Shown here: positions 1 to 11,498 of the stretch, piece by piece | Layout of the letters: every line of letters begins with the position of its first letter | Numbering within the stretch: position 1 is the first letter of the stretch | Assembly (NCBI GenBank): GCA_030512295.1 | Contig: JAULSR010000013.1 | Span: forward strand, 62,001-126,000 | DNA length: 64,000 nucleotides | Direction of reading: 5' to 3' | Origin: Bombardia bombarda | Taxonomy: Eukaryota; Ascomycota; Sordariomycetes; Sordariales; Lasiosphaeriaceae | Translations under genes and position numbers: made by a program | Notes under the pieces: model-generated | The model's input: the letters and a program-made list of their open reading frames with translations, nothing else | Database searches by the model: none | What the model was told of the DNA's origin: nothing

Positions 1-1490
1 CTGGCGTCAAAGATGATGTTGTGGTGGTGGTAGTCGAGCACGAGCGGGATGTTGAGCTCCTCGCAGATGGGCAGCAGGTCGTGCACGCTCCAGGCAACGT
101 CGTCGTTTTCGAGCACGAGGCGCGCCTTGATGCTGGCGGGGAGCTTGACGTAGTTGTCGCGGAAGCGGTCGAGGGTGGCGGGTTTGTCGCCGTAGGTGCC
201 GCCCATGTGGAGGATCACGACGGCGTCGCGGTTCTGCTGGTCGGGGAGCCGCAGCAGGGAGAGCAGCTCATCGTGGTACTCTAGGTCGCGGATGGCGGCG
301 GTGACGACCTCTTTTCGGGGGGAGGCGATCTGGGTAAACTATTGAAGGGTGAGTCAGCTCAGCACTGCGCTTTAGGAAAGGAAGCGGAGCGGTATGCGCA
401 CCTGGCCCGGATGTGTGGTCAACCGATGACCGAATTCGGCTGCGACCTTGCCCGCCTCGGCGAGCACCTCGCTCGCAAAGGGGGCAAGCTTGTACCCGTG
501 CTCTTGATGGCTGGCAAAGGGAAACATCTCGGAACTGAGGCGGAACAGCTTGATGCCATATTTGTCGTTCCAGCGCAACATCTTGACAATGTCGCGAGCA
601 TTTGCCAGACCTAGCTCCTGCACAAACTGTTGCCCTAGCTCCTTTAGGGGGTCCTTTGCCTTATCTGGCCGATTTTTTGTGTGGTGTTCTGGTTGCGACG
701 GGTCTTGCAACGGGTAGCGATGGTCGATAATCGAGGCCATGCGGCAGGTTCGAGAGCTGAATACCGGCGGCTTGGCTGTGCGCAGGTAGGTGTTGAGACA
801 TGCCTGGCGCGTGTTAGAATGACCTGCCCTGAATCACCGATCACACGGTCAAGAGGAAGCTCTAACATAACCTAGGCGACCTTTCCAAGGCAATGGAAGA
901 TAGTTGCTGTTGACTGGTGGGGCTCGCGCAGCTCCTCGCTCGGGGAGGTCAGGCAGTTCTTCGGGGACGACAATTCCAGCCGTCTCGAGGTCCTTGCCCG
1001 CTCCGGCGTCGATGTCCAACCCTTCCGTGTGCTTGTTTAGTGTTCGTAGGTTGCCCTTTTCTAGTGGGCCGGCGATCTTGGAGCCCGAGTTTCTGGTCGG
1101 GCGTGGGTTGAAGGGATTCAGCTTGTGTAGGTCGGGCGGGACTACAAACTCGCTCTCTTCGATCTTCTGCTTCTGTCTTTTGGTCGCCGTTTTGAGACGG
1201 CGCTCCATCCTCGCCAGACCTTCAATGGCGGATTGGACACCTTCCTTGGCAGATTCCCTTCGCTTCTTCATTTCCTCGTCCCCTACCTCCTCGTCCCCCT
1301 CGGGGTTGAGTCCCAGTATTTTTTCCTGTATCTCGCGTGTCTTTTCTTCCTCTTCCTCATAGCTCTTGTGGGTGAGGCGGCGACTGGAGCGTCGCAGCTT
1401 TACTTCGGGCCGTGTGGGGGCAGTTGTTTCATCGGGGTGTGCTTCTTCTCTGCTGTTGGGCGTGCTGGACGCCTTGCGCTTGGGAGGCAT
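1..1490 (-). CDS. uve1: UV-damage endonuclease (UVDE/Uve1 family), 3' part cut by window start
   Basis: This enzyme nicks DNA 5' to UV photoproducts and starts an alternative excision repair pathway, independent of nucleotide excision repair. The exons I read are complement(1-338, 402-803, 867-1490). Both introns are 63 bp, and the first uses a GTTAGA donor. The family signature is clear: a run around NARDIVKMLRWNDKYGIKLF, then SSEMFPFASH, and across the second intron HPGQ|FTQIASPRKEVV. Further on, HMGGTYGDK and LENDDVAWS carry metal-binding TIM-barrel residues. The first ~200 residues are charged, low complexity and lysine-rich, as in other fungal homologues. I start at MPPKRKASS (1490). An in-frame ATG at 1634 would add about 48 residues and could give a mitochondrial form. 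The C-terminus lies outside the window. The family assignment is very secure; the exact start is less so. Confidence 0.93.
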
Positions 1491-1683
1491 GATGACGGTG
1501 GTTGGCGATGCTGTGGACGTGGTAAAGGAGCGATGCGAATCACGACGACTGTGAACAGGACAGTCCCTTAGACAAAATCGGGCGACACGCGCGGTGACAG
1601 GTCTTTTAATGAAATGGGCGAAAGTGAGACACATGCGGGCCTAAAGGATGCATTGCAGACGAGATGGTGGTGGCAGTGGTAGT

Positions 1684-1716
1684 AGGAGGGCGGGAGGGCG
1701 GGAGGGCGGGAGGGGG
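1684..1716 (+). repeat. G-rich tandem tract, potential G-quadruplex
   Basis: GGAGGGCGGGAGGGCGGGAG-type repeats give seven or more runs of three or more G on the plus strand, about 200 bp upstream of the UVDE start. Four or more closely spaced G3 runs fit the classic quadruplex pattern. A role in UVDE expression is inference only. Confidence 0.6.
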
Positions 1717-3542
1717 AGAGCATGTATTGTAGTGTATGTAGCGATGACCATCTGGCTGTGATGATGCATGTTCCTTGTTGACGCCGTCTGTAGAAAGAGC
1801 GAGGAATTGATCGGCGCATAGGGGAGGCCGGGAGGGCGGACGCGACTCACAGGGCGGCGGCGTCATGCAGTCGATCCAAAAAGCGCTGGGTCGAGGCGGC
1901 TTCTCGCGACATGCTGCTAACAATGCGACTAGCTATTTGGCTGCCGCATCTGTTAGTGCACCAAGTGCCATCAGGGCTGCGTCATGGGCTTTCAGCTCCC
2001 CATCCTTTGGAGAGAGCCCTGGTTGCCGATCGCGGCGCTTGCGGGGGGAAACAGTCATAGATGATAGATCCGGTCCAGTGTCATCACTCGGACGAATGCT
2101 GGCTAATCAGTCGCCCGTCAAATGCTCGATGTCGCTTCGATTTCGCTTCGATTCTGCTTCCCGAATCGCTCGCCCGCCGCGAGATCGATGAAGTCATCAA
2201 TCCCTGCTCCTTTTCCCCAACCATAGTGTAGAAGAAAGGATCCGTGCACTGGCAACTTCATCGCTGCTGCCAACTGAAGCAAGCGTCTGCGCCAAAGTGA
2301 ACCGAGTCATGCGCCCTTGCTTGCCCAATCACTGTCCAAGCCCAGATCCACTGTTCCGTAGTTGTGGCTTGTGACACCTGAACCGGGCCACTTGGACCGT
2401 GACGTCCTCTTGATCATTGGCAGGTGCCGTTTATTTTCTTTTTTACTTGTAGACCTGGGGACGTACAACGTATGGGTAGGAGCAGGTTGGCCGCCTCTTT
2501 TGAGTGCCACGCGGACAATTGGTTCCGCATAGATCCTTTCAGCCTGGCAGATCTTTATTCCCACCTTTGCATGGGATTCTGCTAATAAGTGGCTGTGTGA
2601 TAAGCCAGCTAAATCAGAAGAAGCAAGCTCACGTGTGACACTATTCGATGTTGTTGTATATTGAATAATTTAATTCCCATTAAAGTATGCTGGGATTAGC
2701 ACTCTTTGTCTCAGTCTGCCACACAGGACTCAAAGTGGTAGATTAGCACATATGAGTGAGGTAGATTTTTACCATCGTGTAGATCATATAATTAGATCCA
2801 GTTCGAAGGGAGATACATTACGGGGCAATAAAGTTATTGCTCGATGTTGTATAATCCCTCGACGGAACCCTGAGCAAACAATTTTAACTTTTTTGAAGTC
2901 TCAGTTTGCGTACCCTATTATCCGTCTTATGTCCCAGATTATCGAGCCTCTTAGTAATCGGATGCACTATCTAGTTGCATGAATGATTGCTAGGCTGTCG
3001 ATAACTTGTGCATATTATCAAGCCAAGGAGACGCTGAGGATTAGTATGCTTGGCATGCTCAATCGCCACAGCTTTCAGAGTTAAATTGGGAGGCTGGCTG
3101 GTGCCTCAAGGTTGCCTAGCTTTTTGTGGAACACTTGGCCCAGAATGCCTGCAAGCCGCTGAGGTGCCTGCCTGGGCGCCGGCTAGCGGCTCGTGATCTC
3201 GCGCGCGAAGCCCAATCTGGGGTCGCTGTTGCCTGCTCGACGCGGTCGCGCTTGCCCAGCCTGGAAATCGACAAACACTTTTATTTATTTGACTTCGAGT
3301 CTGAAGCTCCTTTCTTTTTCGTTCAAACATCAATTGACTGGCAGCGGTTCCAAGAAATCATTCCGACCAACTACCTACTTGTGTATTATTTTGACCCAGC
3401 TCTCTCTCCCTACACATCGTTTAAGCTGCACTGTCTACATATTGTCCAGCGGTCCGCTTCCACTTCCGCTATCAAACTACACGCCGTCACCTACGACCAA
3501 TTGATACTCAATTTCTTGGATTGAAAGCACCTAGGTTACGTC
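1717..3542. other. Intergenic, divergent UVDE/PARP promoters and A+T-rich stretch
   Basis: No protein gene or RNA gene is supported here. Roughly 2575-3060 is A+T-rich and looks like old non-coding or decayed sequence. The pyrimidine-rich leader at about 3290-3540 is the probable PARP promoter and 5' UTR. Open frames in this interval have no recognisable family content. Confidence 0.6.
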
Positions 3543-5832
3543 ATGCCACCAAAACGAGCCAAGAAGGCCGCTCCGGTGAAGCCCGCCCTGGACGGCTGCA
3601 AACTCGTGCTGAGCGGAACCTTTCCCGGACAGTCGCAAGCTTCACTCAAGGCCAAGGTTGAAGGAGCCGGTGCCGTCGTGGCGAGTGCCGTCACAGAAGA
3701 TACAACCCATGTTGTCGCCACTGTATCTGACTACAGTAAACCCTCCACTAAAGTCTCCAAAGCACTAGCCAATGGCATTCCCATTGTCAGCTTGGAGTGG
3801 CTGGATTTGTGCGCAGAGAATAACGTCCGAGAAGCCGAGAAAGACTTCGTCCCGGGAGTATCAAAGGACAAAGAAGATGATGACCAGGTTGCTCCGCCCG
3901 CTGCGACTAAGTCTGTCCCTGCCCCCGCCGTCACCTCTCAGACAACCGTTGCAACACTCCCCACCAGGGCATCCCGAAAGAGGGCAGCTCCCCAAGTTGC
4001 CGACACCCCTGCTGCGGACGACGATGCTGCACCGCCGAAACCAAAAAAGACACGGGCTCGCAAGGCAGTCAAGGTCGAAGAGGACGTTATGGAAGACGAC
4101 CTTGAGTCAGAACCTGAGCCGAAGCCAAAGGCAAAGCCCGAGCCAGTCATCGGGCAAGGTCAAGTCGCCAAGAAGAAGGACATTCAGATCCCGCTTGACG
4201 AAGGCTGTCCTTATGTGACTTCGGTCGTCTATATCGATGACAGCGGCGTCATCTTTGACGCCTCTCTGAACCAGACAAATTCGTCAAGCAATAACAACAA
4301 GTTCTACCGTATCCAGGTAAGAATACCGCGAATCAAATGCTTCTTTGCATCCGCTTACCGTCAATCCAGCTTCTGATGGACAGCAACAATACTTACAGAA
4401 CATGGACGCGATGGGGACGGGTTGGCGAGCGTGGACAAACTGCAGTCGCCGGCCAGGGGTCCCTGCCCGTGGCCATGAAGCAGTTTGAGAAAAAATTCAA
4501 AGACAAGTCGGGCCTTTCATGGGATCAGCGCGGCGAGAACCCCAAGCCCGGCAAGTATGCTTTCGTGGAGCGAAACTACAGTGCTGATTCAGACGAGGAG
4601 GAGGAAGAAGACGAAGAAAAGAAGGATACCAAAGGCAAGAAGGTCTCCGACTGGCAGCCGCCAAAATGCACTCTGCACCCAGCGGTCCAGAAGTTTTTGC
4701 AGCTCATCTTCAATCAAAGGTTCTTTGCCGAGACCATGTCGGCGTTGAACTACGATGTCAACAAGCTCCCGCTCGGAAAGCTGAGCAAGGCCACCATCAC
4801 ACGAGGTTTCCAAGCCTTGAAAGATCTGTCTGCGCTGATTGACGACCAGTCGCTAGCCATGTCTAAGTACAGCTGTTCGTTTCCCACCGCGGTGGAAAAT
4901 CTGTCAAACTCGTTTTACTCCCTAATTCCCCACGCGTTTGGTCGGAACCGCCCCCCCATCATGCAGGATCAGCAGATGCTCAAGCGGGAAATAGAACTTC
5001 TCGAAAGCTTGAGTGACATGAAGGATGCTGCACTCATCATGAAGCTTGACAAGGTCGGAAATGACGATGTCCATCCACTGGACAAGCAGTACGAGGGTCT
5101 CAAATTGAACGAGATGACGCCCCTCGACCCCTCAACGGCTGAGTACACAAATTTGAAGGACTACTTGGTGGAAACTCGCGGATATACTCACGGCGTTAAC
5201 TACGATGTCGAGGCCATTTTTCGAATCCAACGAGAGGGAGAGAAGGAACGGTTCGACAGCAGCCCGTTTGGAAAGATTGGCCAGAACCGAAGACTCCTGT
5301 GGCACGGTTCTCGATCGACAAACTTTGGCGGCATTCTCAGTCAAGGTCTCCGTATTGCACCTCCCGAGGCTCCGGTGTCGGGTTATATGTTTGGCAAGGG
5401 CATCTATCTGGCCGATATGTCGTCCAAGTCAGCCGGCTACTGCTTTTCCTCTTCATCGGGTGGCAACGCCCTACTTCTGCTCTGTGAGGCTGAGCTCGGC
5501 GACCCGATGCAGAACCTAGTTCACGCCTCGTATAATGCAGGGGAGGATGCGAAAGCAAAAGGCATGATAGCGACCTTTGGCCAAGGCACGACTGGCCCTT
5601 CGAAGTGGAAGGATGCTGAGTGCGTTCACCCGTCTCTGGAGGGAGTAAAGATGGTAAGTTTTGGCTACTACCCGTTGAGTGGATGGCGTGTTCTAACCTT
5701 TCGCAGCCCGACCCCTCGACCCCCCCAGGAGACACCGATGTCAGGAATTCGAGCCTTTATTACAACGAGTACATCGCCTATGATGTTGCTCAGGTTCGCC
5801 TTCGCTATCTGTTCCATGTCAAGATGCGGTAG
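3543..5832 (+). CDS. Poly(ADP-ribose) polymerase (BRCT-WGR-PRD-catalytic)
   Basis: Nuclear enzyme that transfers ADP-ribose from NAD+ to proteins after DNA damage; fungal orthologues include Aspergillus PrpA and Neurospora NPO. The CDS is join(3543-4316, 4370-5653, 5707-5832), 727 aa, with introns of 53 and 53 bp and canonical borders. Domain order is an N-terminal BRCT (about 14-105, starting LDGCKLVLSGTFPG), an acidic/Lys-rich linker, a WGR domain split by intron 1 (TWTRWGRVGERGQ), the PARP regulatory domain, and the ART fold. The H-Y-E triad is visible: WHGSRSTNFGGIL (His about 569), GKGIYLADMSSKSAGY (Tyr about 603) and YYNEYIAYDVAQ (Glu about 707). The zinc fingers of animal PARP1 are absent and a BRCT replaces them, as is usual in filamentous fungi. 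It is transcribed divergently from UVDE, another DNA repair gene. Confidence 0.95.
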
Positions 5833-6300
5833 GCTCTGATCTTTAGCAATGTTGTTTGTATTGTGGGTGAATTGTTTTCTTTTTATGTCGCTATTTCGGA
5901 GTCAAAAATGTGATTGGCAATCGTCGAGGCTCGAGATGCGAGACAGTGCTCGATAGTGGACTAAATTCGCTATGTGGGCTTGATGAATGAACGATTTCAG
6001 TTGAAGGGTAGTCGTCGTCACAGATATTTCAGTCTGATTTGTGCGGGCGGGGTGTATTTACGGTGCTTGGGTGAAAGCAACGAGGATATTTGTTGCAGCA
6101 TGGTTTGCTCTATCAGCTTTGCTTAGTAGTAATAAGAGATATACTATTTGCTTAATTTGATGTGAGCTTTTATGTTGTGTCCTCGAGATGCATAATGGTC
6201 AGGAGTCCACATTGTGGCCAAGGGATGGAACAAGAAATAGAACAATAAACAAATAACAAGCAGAACAGAAAACAGAAAGGGAAAGCAAAAAAGAAAATAA

Positions 6301-6418
6301 CATACAGCACCAGGGATTCGCTGGTCGTCACCGACCCAACTACTAGTCTGGCGATTAGTGGCTTATCTAGGGCAGAGCGGACGGGATGCCGAGTTTTCCA
6401 CTATCTATGGCCGTATGT
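6301..6418 (-). rRNA. 5S ribosomal RNA (dispersed copy)
   Basis: On the minus strand the 118-nt sequence starts ACATACGGCCATAG and ends CGAATCCCTGGTGCTGTATG. It contains the conserved GTAGTTGGGTCGGTGACGAC block that carries the internal C-box promoter. It closely resembles the Neurospora-type 5S rRNA. The 5' and 3' ends can pair (ACATAC with GTATGT). A T-rich run follows immediately downstream on the minus strand, suitable for Pol III termination. Dispersed 5S genes are normal in Pezizomycotina. Confidence 0.93.
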
Positions 6419-7166
6419 AGCAAATAGGGGGTCGATTCCTTACTCATATCACTTGCTCAGAGACCCGCTGTGCAAACGACTTGGAGGCGTATTTTGTCGC
6501 TGAATAACACATCGGCAGCCAAACGAATACCCTGATTTCTTCCATCCGCCCTCGAGTTACCCGACCCTACATCACGGTGACTAAGACAGACAGAATACAT
6601 ATGTATTATTGGCAGGACTCAGCAGAAGTACTGTGCATTTGTGATTCCCCACCCCAAGGTGTATTACAAGACGGGCCACCATCTCGATCAACCAGCACAC
6701 TGTGAAGATGGCGCCATTTCCATGACATGACATGGCTGTTGCAACCGAACCCATCTGACTGATCAACTTGCACATTGCACTGATCTTCTCCTCCATTCAT
6801 ACATCTGCGATCGAGGGCCTTCATGGGCCTCGTCTACCTGGTCTCCACCGACCTTCAGAGACCTGGAACAGGTCGAGGGTAGGGAGTCATGATAGGCGTC
6901 GTACAAGGGCATCCTTGTGCCCTGTCTAGCTGAGTATCTACTACACATCCAACTTCTTTTTCTCGACAATGGCCATATTTGTCAGCAGCCTTAACTCGTC
7001 CGACAAATAGGATCGCGTAGCCTCTGCCCATGGCAGCTCCAGCACCAACACACTGCGAGCGAGTGCCTCTTGACCAATTCATACTCTGCCGTCAGAGCCT
7101 CTGAGATTTCCACGTCACGGCAGCGGAAATGGCTCAAGGACGGATTTGCTCCCTCTCGAGCACGGG
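6419..7166. other. Intergenic, no gene recognised
   Basis: Short overlapping frames on the minus strand (about 6580-7080) have no recognisable domain, and no splice pattern links them. The right end is the promoter of the small gene at 7407. The 5833-6300 gap between PARP and the 5S gene holds only the PARP 3' region. Confidence 0.5.
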
Positions 7167-7172
7167 TATAAA
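7167..7172 (+). promoter_or_regulatory. TATA box (TATAAA)
   Basis: GGGTATAAAGACC lies 240 bp upstream of the ATG at 7407. It is followed by a CA/CT-rich leader (about 7200-7400) typical of highly expressed fungal mRNAs. Such a clear TATA box suggests an inducible or strongly expressed transcript. Confidence 0.5.
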
Positions 7173-7406
7173 GACCTCAGGATTTTCCGGCTTGGGGTCC
7201 CTCTCTTCTTTCCCACATCCAGCATTCAGCAACACATCAAGACAACACAACCCAACTTTACCAAACCAACACCCAGACCATACTTTGAACCTACACCACC
7301 ACAATTCTCATCAAACCCATCGGCCCAAACTCCAACCTTCTCAGCAAGAGCCACCTGCAAGCAACCTTTTGCTACAGACAAGCTTAAGCTCGACAATACT
7401 AACAAG

Positions 7407-7804
7407 ATGCCTGACAACAAACCTGGATGCAATCCCTGCCCGCCGTCGCCGCCGCCCAGCGAACCGGAGCCGGCCTCTTCATCGAACACCGTGAGATCCC
7501 CGCGTCCAGCAATTTGTGATGACGAGACATGTGCTGATGTATCAAAACAGGTGGTTGATGAGCAACCGGCAGCTTATGACCCCATCGCGTATGAGGCTGA
7601 TCTGTCCAATCACGGTGGGAGCGATTCTAGCAGTACGTTGTCCTCCTAGGTCGATACGGACACAACTTGGAGAAGGGGTAGTTCGGGTAAGTTAACCTTA
7701 CGTTGGTACTATTGATGGGTTCACTAACACCGTTTCCAGGCTACAAGGCTTCTCCGGGGTCGACCGACCCATTTCGACATGGTCACACTGGTCTAAGCCC
7801 TTGA
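7407..7804 (+). CDS. Small proline/serine-rich protein of unknown function
   Basis: I read join(7407-7490, 7551-7632, 7740-7804), 76 aa. Intron 1 (60 bp, GTGAGA...AAACAG with a GCTGATG branch) and intron 2 (107 bp, GTACGT...TTTCCAG with a perfect TCACTAAC branch) both fit fungal rules, and the joined frame stays open. The product begins MPDNKPGCNPCPPSPPPSE, has no signal peptide, and ends in a Ser/Gly/His-rich tail (DPFRHGHTGLSP). Without splicing of intron 2 the frame stops at 7649 (80 aa). No family recognised. A TATA box and long CA-rich leader upstream argue that it is a real transcript. The exon model is tentative. Confidence 0.45.
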
Positions 7805-8356
7805 TCGGAGTGGGGGAGACGATGGATTCACACATCGGTGTGTCAGTCATAACGGTATCATGGCGGAAGGCGACTCGAGGGCGATTTTGGTTTTTGAGAT
7901 TCGGGACTTTCTGGGAGTTGCGCCGAGGGAAGCCTGTGTTTTTGGACGTGGGAATGAGCGATACATTGAGCTGGCAGGAGCGATGACTTTTATGGTTGTC
8001 GTGGCTTATTCTTGTGGGAAATTTGGCGTGGAGACATATGGTGGAGGGTGTTGACACAGCATCTGAATAAAGTCTGTCGTTATGCTGTGCTATGGATCCC
8101 GGACATTGTGGTTTATCCACAGCAGAATGTGCAGCTGAATGAATGAAATGTTAAAAACCTGTACACACACTTCTGAAGCTCCCGCTCTCTTGTAACATGT
8201 TGTGTGAAGGTTACGTTCTCTAGGGGCCTCTGGTACGCTATGTACAGAGCCGCGGTATAACGAAGATACGGTGCTGTTCTGTCTCCCCGATAGGCTTCTC
8301 CACGACCAGATATCCAGAATCCGCGATATCCTCAGGTTTGTGCTTGATCTTGTGCT
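7805..8356. other. Intergenic, no gene recognised
   Basis: Contains the 3' flank of the small gene at 7407. Overlapping short frames on both strands between 7700 and 8120 have no family content. Confidence 0.5.
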
Positions 8357-8647
8357 TTAACAATTCGTCAGCGACAGTAAACGTTGCTGCCGAACTTCAG
8401 GTTTGCGACAGCGATAGTATAGCTCTTGGAATGTTCGATACCCATTCGTGATGTTAGAAACCTCCATGGTGTTGGAAATCTCCAACTGTATGATGAATAC
8501 GGAACGCAATGTCTTTAGGGTTTCTGGATGGTCGGATCCGAGAAAGACATCTCGGAACATTGTCTCGGCCGCTTCGTAATCGCCAATCGCATGATATGTT
8601 GGGGCAGGGAATGTGATGAAGAACAGTGAATTAATAGGTTTCTTCAT
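8357..8647 (-). pseudogene. TPR-repeat remnant (kinesin-light-chain-like TPR)
   Basis: The 96-codon frame contains one recognisable tetratricopeptide unit: AIGDYEAAETMFRDVF followed by LGSDHPETLKTLRSV. This is the G-x-Y-x-x-A-E...HPxTL pattern of the TPR arrays found at the C-termini of many fungal NLR-type and kinesin-light-chain-like proteins. Those arrays normally have many consecutive units. Here a single unit is left, with no P-loop or N-terminal domain in the flanking 600 bp, so I read it as a decayed fragment. A short real gene with unseen introns is possible but less likely. Confidence 0.45.
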
Positions 8648-8992
8648 CCCGTTTTGAGGACCACCCAGGTACTCACCCTACTGTTCTGGCTACCAGCACA
8701 CCCTCATTGGAACCAGCACAACCTATCGCTGCCTTGAGTGACTGCATCACAGCCATGGTTTATTTCCTATAAAGCCATACATATCCAAACTGCTACAAAG
8801 TCCCTTAACGCCCATATCATGCCAAATATAAAGTCAATACCTGCGCCCCCGGTCCATCCCTAATCCATCCTTGTTTATACCCATCCGTTGGCCATAAAAG
8901 CCCAAAATATGCAGCGCTGGCGACCTATCTACCTCCAAACCTCGGATATGAAAGGTATCAAATGCAAATCCCCACCCACCCCACTCCGCAAA

Positions 8993-10238
8993 TCATCGAA
9001 ATATCCTCCGCCCTCCCGTCCTGGTAGGGAACCTATCGACCCCGTTCTGCTGCTGCTGATGCCACAGGCCCTGCATACCCACGCCTCCGCCCTCGCGGGA
9101 CATCTTGTAGCGGCGAATAGCCTCGCGGAGATGCTCGGGGCGGAGCGGCGCGTGCGGAGTCGCTTCGGCCTCTATAATTGCGCCCATCTGGGCGACTGTG
9201 AGAGTTGGGGCGGCGGGTGTAGCAGCAGTAGCATCCTGACCCGCTGCCGCTGCCGCTGCCGCTGCCGCTGCCGCTGCCGCTGCCGTCTGTTCTGTCGCTG
9301 CTGGAGTTGTTCCTTCCATGTTGACGTCTGCGTTGGGGGCGGACGGCGACGGCGCGGCTGATGACGCGACCGAGGCTGGCGGGGTGGGTAGGTCCGTCTG
9401 CTTCTCGCCCGTCTTCTCGATCCACTCCTGCTGGATGGCGCAGGCGCTCTCGATGATATCGCCGATGAAGACCTTGGCGACGGCGCGCATGCCGATGACA
9501 ACGTTTTCGGTGACGGATTGTGAGATGGTGGCGTTGATGAGCTGGCGGGTTGCATCTGTCAGCAGGAGGAACAAGACATGCAGCGTAGTGCAGATGCAAA
9601 CTTACCCTTCTCACGCCGGCCTTACTCAAATTTGCGGCTCTCCAGTTCTCGTAACGGGAAAACTGTTTGGGGGCCAGACCTTGAATGAGGTTGCCCTTGT
9701 CGCGATGCTCTTGGTCCTTCTCTTGCTTGGTCATGATCTTCCTAGTGGCCGTGACCTCAGTAGGGCCCTCGTCATCGTCTTCGTCTACTGCTGCAACAGC
9801 ACCGGCGTCTTTCTTGCTGCCCTTGCCCCCTGCATCGGTGGCAGCAGTGGTGGCTGCGCGGCCGCCGCCAGCAACCGAGGGAGTGGCCTCGCGGGCTTTG
9901 TCGGCCTTGGACTTGCGGCCGCGCTTCTTCTTGAGAGGCCCGGTGGCGCTGACCTGGCTGCCAGTGAAGCTCATGGCGTCCATGTCGACCGAGGGGGAGC
10001 GCGCATCGTACGAGGGCGTGCCGTACTCGTCGGGCGGGAATGACGTCTGTCGGAGGGGGTGGGCCGAGCCCGTCGCTGAGCTGACCGAGAGCACCGACGC
10101 CTTGCGGCGCTTAAGCGCAGGTGACGGGCCACCCTCGGATGTGCGTTTCTTGTTCGTCATGGTGTTGATGGGTGGGAGTTGTGGGCGCGAGGGCGTCACG
10201 GATGATGAGAAGGAGGACGAGTTATTCTTGGCCGCCAT
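8993..10238 (-). CDS. taf11: Transcription initiation factor TFIID subunit 11 (TAF11)
   Basis: Histone-fold subunit of TFIID that pairs with TAF13 at Pol II promoters. CDS complement(8993-9541, 9606-10238), 393 aa. The 64-bp intron (GTAAGT...CGCCAG) falls inside the histone fold. The TAFII28-like fold reads KQFSRYENWRAANLSKAGVRR | LINATISQSVTENVVIGMRA, then VAKVFIGDIIESACAIQQEW. The N-terminal half is disordered and basic, with KKKRGRKSKADKAR resembling a nuclear localisation signal. Between the fold and the C-terminal tail sits a run of about 14 alanines encoded by a hexanucleotide repeat. I chose the start MAAKNN (ATG in good context); the frame is open further upstream to 10490 but is low quality. 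Family confidence is high; the N-terminus is less certain. Confidence 0.88.
9241..9285. repeat. GCCGCT hexanucleotide microsatellite in TAF11
   Basis: About seven copies of a CCGCTG unit lie inside TAF11 exon 2 and encode the poly-alanine run on the minus strand. Length variation would be in frame in steps of two residues. Confidence 0.85.
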
Positions 10239-10632
10239 GATTGGCAAAGCTGCCAAGCCGAAGCGCGTGGCACAAGTGGGGGCCGTAGGAGGAGCTCTGG
10301 CCGCAGACGATCCTAGGTACGTACTGATTGATAAATTGAGCAAGAAAATTGAGCGAGAAGATTGAGCAAGACGTGGTGGGACCACGCTGGTTCGGGAAGC
10401 TGGATAAACACGCTTGGATAAGAACGAAGTGTGAGTCTTTGCGTGAGACTCGGAAGAAAAAAAAAAGGAAGGCGCGTCGCGGCCTGGCATCCAATAATGG
10501 AAGGCTCAATCATGCCCTGGGACGTTAAGGGCCAATCACGTGAGTGTCGCGACCCAGGGACCATGTCGCAATAACAATAACATCGACCAGAGAGGAACAA
10601 AAAGCATGTTGCAGCTACATAAACGAGCAAAA

Positions 10633-10704
10633 AGGGACGAACGCGAATTGAACGCGTGACCTACCGGACTGCAGCCGGTTGCTCTACCTCTGAGCTACCA
10701 TCCC
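10633..10704 (-). tRNA. tRNA-Cys (anticodon GCA)
   Basis: The 72-nt minus-strand sequence folds as a complete cloverleaf without an intron. The acceptor GGGATGG pairs with TCGTCCC (one G-T and one T-G pair). The D-arm contains AGCTCAGAGGTAGAGC. The anticodon stem ACCGG/CCGGT encloses the loop CTGCAGT, giving anticodon GCA. The T-stem ACGCG/CGCGT has the loop TTCAATT. The discriminator base is T, as expected for eukaryotic tRNA-Cys. A TTTTT terminator follows directly. Confidence 0.95.
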
Positions 10705-11498
10705 AGACTGTGTATCTTCAGATGGTGTATTGTCCTGCTATTTTCTCCTTCATCCGTCACCTTGAGTCTTTGTCGAGACAGCGGTCGAGAGCAGTTTGTC
10801 TGGCGCGGTGCGGCTCCATGCTCCACCGCCGAGCCCGCTCGCAGCTGACCCCGCCATATCCAACGTCCACTTTCCCCGATTGGGAAGATACTGCGGAGTC
10901 CCTCCTCCAATCCAATCGAGCCAATGTCTTTTGACTTTTGACTTTCCATGGCTTCGCATTGCCAAAAGCGAGATAAAGGGTGGGCTGGGAAAGCCACCAA
11001 ACAAAGACTAATGGTTTGCAGCAGCGTTCATTTGCACCGGAATTGCCCCTTGCACGGTCTTTTTTTTACCTGGGTAGGTAGCTTTTTCTATTTTCATTGC
11101 CTTCCTTCTTGACTGGCAGAGGAAGATGGCGCCGCCGACATCGCCTCCACGCCCCGTCATCCGCCTCTTGACGTCAAAAGCCACGCTAAGCAGCGACCCT
11201 TGCCCGCTGGGCTAATCCCTGAGTCAAGGAGAAAAAGTTGGCTGCTACGGTGCCATAAAATTTCGCACCAAACCCGCCCCGGGGAGCCGGAGGCGGAGGT
11301 GAGGAGTGAGACCCAGGACCGAGGACCGACCCAGGAGCCCAGCCAGAGACCAGGACCCCTCTTGAACCCTTCACCCACACCGCAGAGGGCCGCCCCTCTT
11401 CCTGTGTTTCCACCTCATTACGCCCTCTGCAACCCCAACAATCGATTTTGCGACAATCGCACGCACTCCGAGCACTCATCACACACTGTCACACCATA

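Noticed and set aside
3731..4218. Alternative-frame open readings inside the PARP gene
   Set aside because: The BRCT-WGR frame and its introns account for this sequence; the others are composition-driven shadows.
9318..10365. Long plus-strand frames over TAF11
   Set aside because: They mirror the GC-rich disordered half of TAF11, whose histone fold and intron are on the minus strand.
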